DNA of 64,000 nucleotides, taken from contig NC_049915.1 of the NCBI RefSeq assembly GCF_001411555.2, positions 16,940,640 to 17,004,639 on the forward strand, read 5' to 3'. This document shows, piece by piece, positions 58,331 to 64,000 of the stretch. The first letter of the stretch is position 1. Each line of letters starts with the position of its first letter. The translations under genes and the position numbers were made by a program. This DNA is from Juglans regia (taxonomy: Eukaryota; Streptophyta; Magnoliopsida; Fagales; Juglandaceae). The notes under the pieces are model-generated. The model ran no database searches, was not told where the DNA came from, and was given only the letters and a program-made list of their open reading frames with translations.

Positions 58331-59977
58331 GCATAGGAAGACGAGCTCCTCTCTGTAGTAGATGCAACAGGTCTCATGAAGTCAAGTGCCATCTGGCTGA
58401 GACTCAGTGTTTTAGGTGCGGTCAAAGGGGACACCTTGCTCGCAATTGCCCTATCCTGGCTCAAGGAAATCGAGGTGGTCGTCATGATGGTAGGAACAAC
58501 CAGAGACAAACAGTCCAAGCTAGGGTGTATGCGGTAACCCTTGGCGAGGTTGATGATGAAGCTCCAGACCCAGGATGCAGGAGTTATAACAGGTTTGGAT
58601 CTAATTCAATCTTTTGGAATTTGTGCATTGTGGTTTGATTTATGGATTCATTTTGTAGTTTTGATCTCAATAGGTAAATTTCAATTGTATGAATTTTATG
58701 ATTGTACCTTGTTTGATTCAGGAGCATCCCAGTCATTTGTATCTGCCACTTTCGCACGGATGTGCAACCTAGTTACAAAACTCTTACCACAGTCTATGAT
58801 AGTGGCATTACCCAATGGAAAGATTGTGTGGTGTTCAAAAGTTGCCTTAGGATGTCCTTTGGACTTTAGTGGAAGGACACTTAATGCGGATCTAATAGAA
58901 TTTAAGCTACTCGGATTCAACATTATTTTGGGTATGGATTGGTTGTATCAACATTTTGCAAGCATCAAATATCGGAGTCGGGTAGTTAGTGTTCAACTCC
59001 CTGGAGGGGATTATTTGGAGTTTGTGGGAAGCAAGCTAAAGACGAGAGCTGCAGTCATATCTGCCACTCAAGCGAAGAAGGACCTAGCAAGTGGAACAAA
59101 TGCCTTTCTAGTTCAAGTGGTGCCTGCACCATTTGTGAAGAAGTCTATAGCGGATATCCCAGTTGTGGAGGAGTTCCCTGATGTGTTCGCGAATGATCTT
59201 CCTGGTTTACCTCCTATTCGGGACTTGGAGTTCACTATCGACTTGGAACTTGGAGCAGCTCCAGTGCACAAGGGACCTTACTGTATGGCACTAGCTGAGT
59301 TGAAAGAGTTGAAAAATCAGTTGCAAGAGTTGGTAGATAAGGGGTTCATAAAGCCCAGTTCTTCACCTTGGGGAGCACCAGTGTTGTTCGTTAAGAAGAA
59401 ATGTGGCACCCTCAGAATGTGTATTGATTATCGAGAACTCAACAAGGTGACCATCAAGAATAAGTATCCACTGTCCCGAATTGATGATTTATTTGATCAA
59501 CTCCAAGGTGCAACTACCTTCTCGAAGATTGATTTGAGGTTAGGGTATTATCAGTTGAGAATAAGAGATAAAGATGTACCCAAGACTGCTTTTAGGTCAA
59601 GGTATGTGCATTTCGAGTTGAAAGTGATGCCTTTTGGACAAGCCAATGCCCTGGCAACATTCATGGACATGATGAATAGAGTGTTTTGACTGTATCTGGA
59701 TTCGTTTGTGGTAGTCTTCGTTGATGACATCTTGGTCTATTCTCGAGAATTGGAGGAGCATGCTTGTCACCTCAGATTGGTTCTGGGAAAGTTGAGAGAG
59801 CATCAGCTGTATGTGAAGCTCAGTAAGTGTGAGTTCTGGTTGGAAGAAGTTAAATTTTTTAGACATGTCATATCCTGGGATGGTGTAGCGATAGATACCA
59901 GTAAAGTAGAAGCTTTTTTAGCATGGCCACATCCTTCATCGGTGCATGAGATTAAGAGTTTCTTGGGACTCGCTAGG
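58331..59977 (+). pseudogene. Ty3-gypsy zinc knuckle-protease-reverse transcriptase, broken
   Basis: CCHC knuckle CFRCGQRGHLARNC near 58408. Aspartic protease [18 protein letters not shown] near 58710. The core RT runs from [18 protein letters not shown] and [19 protein letters not shown] to the catalytic FVDDILVYS near 59725. It ends in FLGLARYK, where it joins LTR sequence at about 59980. A TGA near 59688 interrupts NRVF/LYLDSFV and looks like a CGA decay. Between knuckle and protease an extra 81 nt with GT...AG ends (58593-58673) interrupts the expected [12 protein letters not shown] continuity without breaking the frame. Typical of plant gypsy elements apart from that insertion. Confidence 0.88.
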
Positions 59978-59984
59978 TACAAAG

Positions 59985-60618
59985 TCACATGCACGGACGT
60001 TACCCGTGGTATGAAATAAATGGTTAAATCTGGGCCAATGGGGTTTTTTTGGCATGAGTAATTAAATGTGTCTTTTTGGGAAAAAGGGGGTGGAATTGTT
60101 CGTATATGTTTTATTGTATGGATGTGGACGTGTTGGTTGAATTAATATGTTTTAATCTCTTGGATATTGTTGGTTGCTTACTTGTTGAGATTTCATAATC
60201 TCACTATAGTGTTTCCACCTACGGTTTTGTCTTATGCAACCATAAACTTTGACACAGAGGATGAGTATGACCATGAGGGATCGGCTAAGGCGGAGGCGTG
60301 ACTTGCTGATGTTATGGTTGCTTTGGCGATATGGGGTTTGCTTCCCCCATGTTATGTTTTTCTTCTTTTATTTATTTATCTGTCGGATGACTATATAATC
60401 CTCTTGGAGGACATTTGCTGTTGTGCTATATGAAATTTTTCTGGTACTTAGTATATATGAATGCCTCTTTCATTTTTCAGCTGCGATATTTATAACTGCA
60501 CACTTATAGCATGTTGCACACACTCCGAGCACTTGGCAATGGCGTGCGTGATCCGTGTAGTCATCATCCCAGTGTCACGACTTCTACCAAATCACACATA
60601 GGGGTCAAAGGTGCCACA
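59985..60618 (+). repeat. Partial 3' LTR of nested gypsy element
   Basis: Matches 53437-54127 of the 5' LTR; ends GTGCCACA. About 1.77 kb of its 5' side is deleted together with the 3' part of pol. The junction shows a few bases of microhomology (TACA). Confidence 0.8.
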
Positions 60619-60870
60619 ATAAGTCTCAAACTGATGAAGATGGCTTTGTGGAGAATGTCGAGTTTGCTAGTGGGAATGTGCACCTCATCACCATCATAGA
60701 ATCTTGGGCTCTAACATTGGCAGTGTCTTTGATGGCAGAAGCATTAACTAAAGGAGATGTGGCACATGAGGTGTTTGATGAAACATGCGAGGTCACAGTG
60801 CAACAACAACAACCCAGCAGGCTCATTTCCCCATATTTTGGTTATTTGTGCATACTGCAAGCCCTTGAAA
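60619..60870 (+). pseudogene. Captured sequence, possible thioredoxin h fragment
   Basis: ENVEFASGNVHLITIIESW (about 60651-60707) resembles the segment before the active site in plant h9-type thioredoxins. The next 45 codons (LMAEALTKGDVAHEVFDETC) I do not recognise. The CGPC active site is absent. It reads in frame into the ATG18-like part, so this is a chimeric open frame produced by capture. Confidence 0.4.
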
Positions 60871-62290
60871 GCCTCATAATACACATTGTATTATGGGCTG
60901 GCTTTGACAGATTAGAAATTGGTCTCTCTACCTTTAAACGTGTTCTACTGCTCGGTTATTCCAATGGTCTTCAAGTCCTTGATGTTGAAGGTGTCTCTAA
61001 CCTCCATAAACTTGTTTTGAAGCGAGATGACCCTGTTACATTTTTTCAAATGCAGTCCCTCCCTGTAAAATCAGAGGGTCGTGAAGGATTCATACCATTG
61101 CATCCTTTACTATTGGTTGTTGCATGTGATGAATCAAAGAGCTCTGGTTTGATGCAAAGTGCAAGAGATGGGTTGGTCAGGGATGGCTTTAACGAACTAG
61201 AAATAGGAGCCATCTCTCCTAATGTTGTTCGGTTTTACTCACTAAGGTCTCACATTTACGTTCTTGTCCTGAGATTCAGATCGACTATGTACATGGTTAG
61301 ATGCAGTCCTCAATTAGTGGCTGTGGGCCTTGCAACACAGATATACAGTTCGACGCACTCACGCTTGAGAATAAATTCAGTGCCCTTACCTATCCTGTCC
61401 CTCAATGGGGAAGCCAACGAATGGGGGGAGTTAACATTAGCTATGGACCTATGGCTATAGACCCCAGGTGGTTGGCTTATGCCTTCAACAACTCACTGTT
61501 GTCAAACGCAGGCCGCCTCAGTCCACAAAGTCTTACTCCTCAAGGGGTTAGCCCATCAACATCACCTGGAAGTGGAAGTCGAGTGGCTCGTTATGCCATG
61601 GAATCTAGTAAGCAATTAGCTGCTGGATTAATCAATTTGGGTGATGGGTCTAATTCTCCTGTATCATCAAACTCGAGTTGGAAAGTTGGTCGGATTGCAT
61701 CACATATGGCAGAAACAGATAATGCTGGAATGGTTATTGTCAAAGATTTTGGTTCCAGAGTTGTTGTATCACAGTTTAGGGCCCATATTAGTCCAATTTA
61801 TGCTGTGTGTTTTGACCCTACTGGGACACTTTTAGTTGCTGCTTCAATACATGGGAAAAATATAAACATTTTTCGGATAATGCCGTCTTCCTTACATAAT
61901 CGATCATTCACTCTACCACCTGATTCGGGCTCTTCTTATATGCACCTTTACAAGCTCCAACGTGGCATGTTATCAGCTGTGATATAAGACATATGTTTTA
62001 CTCATTACAATCACGATCTGTTACCTGCTCATATGAAATGCAATGCTTTGGAGAACCTATTGGTTTATACCCCTTGTGGGCACACAATTCAATATGAACT
62101 ATTGCCATCAATGGGAGGAGAATCAAATGAGGCTGCTTCTATTAGTCCAGGTTCTTCATTACATATACAAGATGTTCTTCCAAACATAATTCCACAAAAG
62201 CTATACACATTGGAGCAATTCTTATGGGCTGGAAAACTTTGGTACTCTAATATCATGAAGACTCACATTCGCACCTTGTGGGCAAGGTGC
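60871..62290 (+). pseudogene. Captured ATG18g/h-like autophagy gene fragment
   Basis: The translation includes WAGFDRLE, KRVLLLGYSNGLQVLDVEGV, RFYSLRSHIYVLVLRFRS, LENKFSALTYPVP, GRLSPQSLTPQGVSPSTSPG, ARYAMESSKQLAAGLINLGD and FDPTGTLLVAASIHGKNINI. These mark the WD40 propeller of the plant ATG18g/h (BCAS3-type) proteins that act in autophagosome formation on PI3P membranes. The phosphoinositide-binding loop expected between blades is not evident. A frameshift near 61345-61350 and a TAA near 61986 (CAA expected before DICF) break it, and a short segment before DGSNSPVSS is deleted. About 450 codons run on without introns, which fits capture from an mRNA. Confidence 0.85.
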
Positions 62291-62305
62291 TTTGTAGGGA
62301 GAGTT

Positions 62306-62699
62306 TGTTATATGCTAATACATCAATAGGACCACACCAAACCCATTGTGGGCTTTAGGTTGGAGTAATAAAGACTTGGGCTCATTGGCTTTATATTGAA
62401 TCCCTTATATGGGCCAACATTATGTTAGTTAAGCGCAGTTACTTATACCATATATAGTTGTTGTTAGTTTGAACTCAAGGCTCATGGCCTCTATCTAGCT
62501 TTACGTAGAATCTTTTATATGTAGGGAGTTGGGGGTGTAAAAGGATATTCTGGAAAATCTATTGAAACTTGTAGTTCTGGGAACCTCGAATACCCCAAAG
62601 CATATGAATGAGTAGCATTTCTATCATCTCTTTCTCTATTTGTAGTTTTCTCTATTTTTTATTGTCATTCAGTTTATACAATCTGTGAGGTTCATAACA
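62306..62699 (+). repeat. LTR 3 of gene-capturing element
   Basis: 394 nt, TGTTATATGCT...TTCATAACA. It is preceded by a purine-rich GTAGGGAGAG, a plausible polypurine tract. Confidence 0.85.
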
Positions 62700-62704
62700 A
62701 CCTA

Positions 62705-64000
62705 TTCTCACTTTATATTAGTACAAAAATCATATTTTACAATTAATGTATTAGTAGGAGGAATTAAATGGATATCATTGAAAATTGGGAAGTAATGATA
62801 TTTGAGCGTTAAGAGAATCTTAAACATTTCGGAAAAATATGTCATTTTAGCATTGTAAGTTTTTAGGATCAAAATACGCGTATGAAATTTACAGAGTTTA
62901 TGTGATCTTAGGGTTGATCATAAATTTTAAGAGAAATAATTATGTAGAGATCAAAGTATTAGAGTTGCGATACTTTAGAGTTTGAGGATTTCAGGTTTTA
63001 GGAAGATATAGATTTTTCTTAATATCTCATGTTTTTATTACAAAGTACTCGATAAATTGGAGATTTACGTAAGCTACGGGTATTTTATAGGTGACGATTC
63101 ATACTCATTTGGTTTGTCGTGAGAAAATTCTAAAAAAAGTTAAAAGTCCAGGTAAGCAAAGTTCCTATGCAAGACTTTGTATAAAAGAAAATGATCTGAG
63201 ATTGGTTTATGAAAATGTGCATGATATGTTTTTGAAAAGAAATATGAAAATAACATTAGTTATTTGTTTTGCATTACTCATGAGATTCATGTGAAAAAGA
63301 AGAGTATTTTTGTCATTACTGGTGTAGACATGAGCTAATGTTGTGCATTCTGTTTTCTGAACTGAGAAAAAGGAGCAAATATGAAAATTTGATAATTTTT
63401 GCATGTGACGTGAAATTGTTTTGAATCAGTTTTTTTTTTAAGACGTGAAATGATCTGAATTTGTTCAATACTTGTTTTGATGTGTTGTGGCATCTGAAAA
63501 CATTGACATGATTTTCTGAAGCTGTATTATGATTAAAGTCTCATTATGATGTTTCAGTTCTGTTCCGATAAGGCCCAATCATGGGTGATAATAGTGACAA
63601 ACGGTCCAGTCATGAGTGATAATTGTGGCATACAGCCTAGTCATGGGTGATAATAGTGACATACGGCCCAGTTGTGGGTGATATAGTGGCATACGACCTT
63701 TCCAAGGGTTATAATGGTGGTTTATAACCCTACCATAAGATTAAACATGGTATACGGCCCCATGACGGGTGATAATAGTGTTTACGACCCTTCTACGGGT
63801 TATAATTGTGGTTTATAACCCTATTAAGGGGGTTAAACATGGTATATATTCCAATGTGATACTCTGATGATGAAAATAAGGTCTCAGATTTTGATATGCC
63901 AAAGGATAAAATGAATAAGAATGTTTTTTGAAGATGAGGTCTCATTCTGAAAGTAAATGTTTCTGATTCTACATTCTAAAAGTAAATATTTTGTTCTGCA
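62705..64000 (+). mobile_element. Gypsy-type LTR-II, 3' part, runs off window
   Basis: Continues LTR-II from 48464. It matches LTR-I 45900-46728. At 63560-63845 a unit of about 33 nt (GGGTGATAATAGTGACATAC plus GGCC...) repeats about eight times, against about two in LTR-I. Open frames here are not genes. Confidence 0.6.

Larger units (their letters stand above)
51670..60618 (+). mobile_element. Nested Ty3-gypsy element, internally deleted
   Basis: 5' LTR 51670-54127 (TGTGAGATCCC...GGGCGCCACA), primer site TGGTATCAGAAC at 54130-54141, gag start, zinc knuckle, protease and RT, then an abrupt join to the last 634 nt of the 3' LTR (59985-60618). Flanks are GTAAG (51665-51669) and ATAAG (60619-60623), a 5-bp duplication with one mismatch. 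RNase H, integrase, most of gag and 1.8 kb of the 3' LTR are gone. A further LTR plus LINE (54341-58330) sits within gag. Confidence 0.85.
48465..62699 (+). mobile_element. Non-autonomous LTR retrotransposon with three LTRs and captured host genes
   Basis: LTRs at 48465-48875, about 50078-50497 and 62306-62699 share long blocks (CATTGTGGGCTTTAGGT, CCTTATATGGGCCAA, ACAATCTGTGAGGTTCATAA). The first two are each followed by a TTGGTATC primer site. The whole is flanked by GCCTA (48460-48464) and ACCTA (62700-62704), a 5-bp duplication with one mismatch. No copia or gypsy protein belongs to it. The internal regions instead hold pieces of unrelated host genes: kinase and uridine-kinase-like between LTRs 1 and 2, formin and ATG18-like between LTRs 2 and 3. 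The second internal region is split by the gypsy insertion 51670-60618. It must have relied on enzymes from another element. Confidence 0.8.

Noticed and set aside
1..64000. CRISPR arrays, operons, tRNA or rRNA genes
   Set aside because: Regular repeats found are transposon tandem repeats; no cloverleaf or rRNA sequence was recognised, and the DNA is plant nuclear.

Overview
The window is plant nuclear DNA, almost certainly from a woody eudicot. The evidence is FAR1/MuDR transposases, Ty1-copia and Ty3-gypsy polyproteins with the usual tRNA-Met primer sites, a sieve-element-occlusion-like gene, and AAACCCTAA telo-boxes. A walnut/hickory-type Fagales genome is my guess from the repeat style only. 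The sequence is a draft scaffold with a 100-N gap at 7048-7147. It is dominated by transposable elements. I see one plausible host gene, several host-gene fragments carried inside a retrotransposon, and no tRNA, rRNA or CRISPR features.

1-20.5 kb: two copies of one large Mutator-like element (MULE). Copy 1 runs from before base 1 to 6967. Copy 2 is complete, about 12097-20475. Each has two convergent genes: a two-exon gene for a GRF zinc-finger/coiled-coil/membrane-anchor protein (+ strand), and a FAR1-type transposase gene (- strand) that carries the same one-base frameshift in both copies. Copy 2 also has a telo-box array. Between the copies lie the end of a CACTA element with a palindrome array, a hAT-type MITE with a perfect 8-bp target duplication, and AT-rich MITE-like repeats.

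11.4-33.4 kb: an old non-coding tandem duplication. Block A (11.46-25.6 kb) is colinear with block B (30.1-33.4 kb) but is swollen by MULE copy 2 and a 2.2-kb solo LTR (22040-24216, target duplication GTTTG). A decayed copia element (27.2-29.1 kb) lies between them. A truncated sieve-element-occlusion-like gene follows (about 35026-37203).

38-46.7 kb: one gypsy-type LTR (LTR-I) broken by two copia insertions. The second (40601-45329) is structurally abnormal: its two LTRs face each other as inverted repeats, yet the whole is flanked by a perfect TGAAG target duplication.

46.7-64 kb: a second LTR of the same gypsy family (LTR-II) is interrupted by a non-autonomous LTR retrotransposon with three LTRs (48465-62699). 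This element carries fragments of several unrelated host genes: a receptor-like kinase, a uridine-kinase/TTM-like protein, a class II formin, an ATG18g/h-like protein and perhaps a thioredoxin. It is itself interrupted by a gypsy element (51670-60618), which holds a further LTR (54341-58330), which holds a LINE (about 56879-58208). That makes five nesting levels. The three-LTR gene-capturing element, the inverted-LTR copia and the two-gene MULE are the most unusual objects here.
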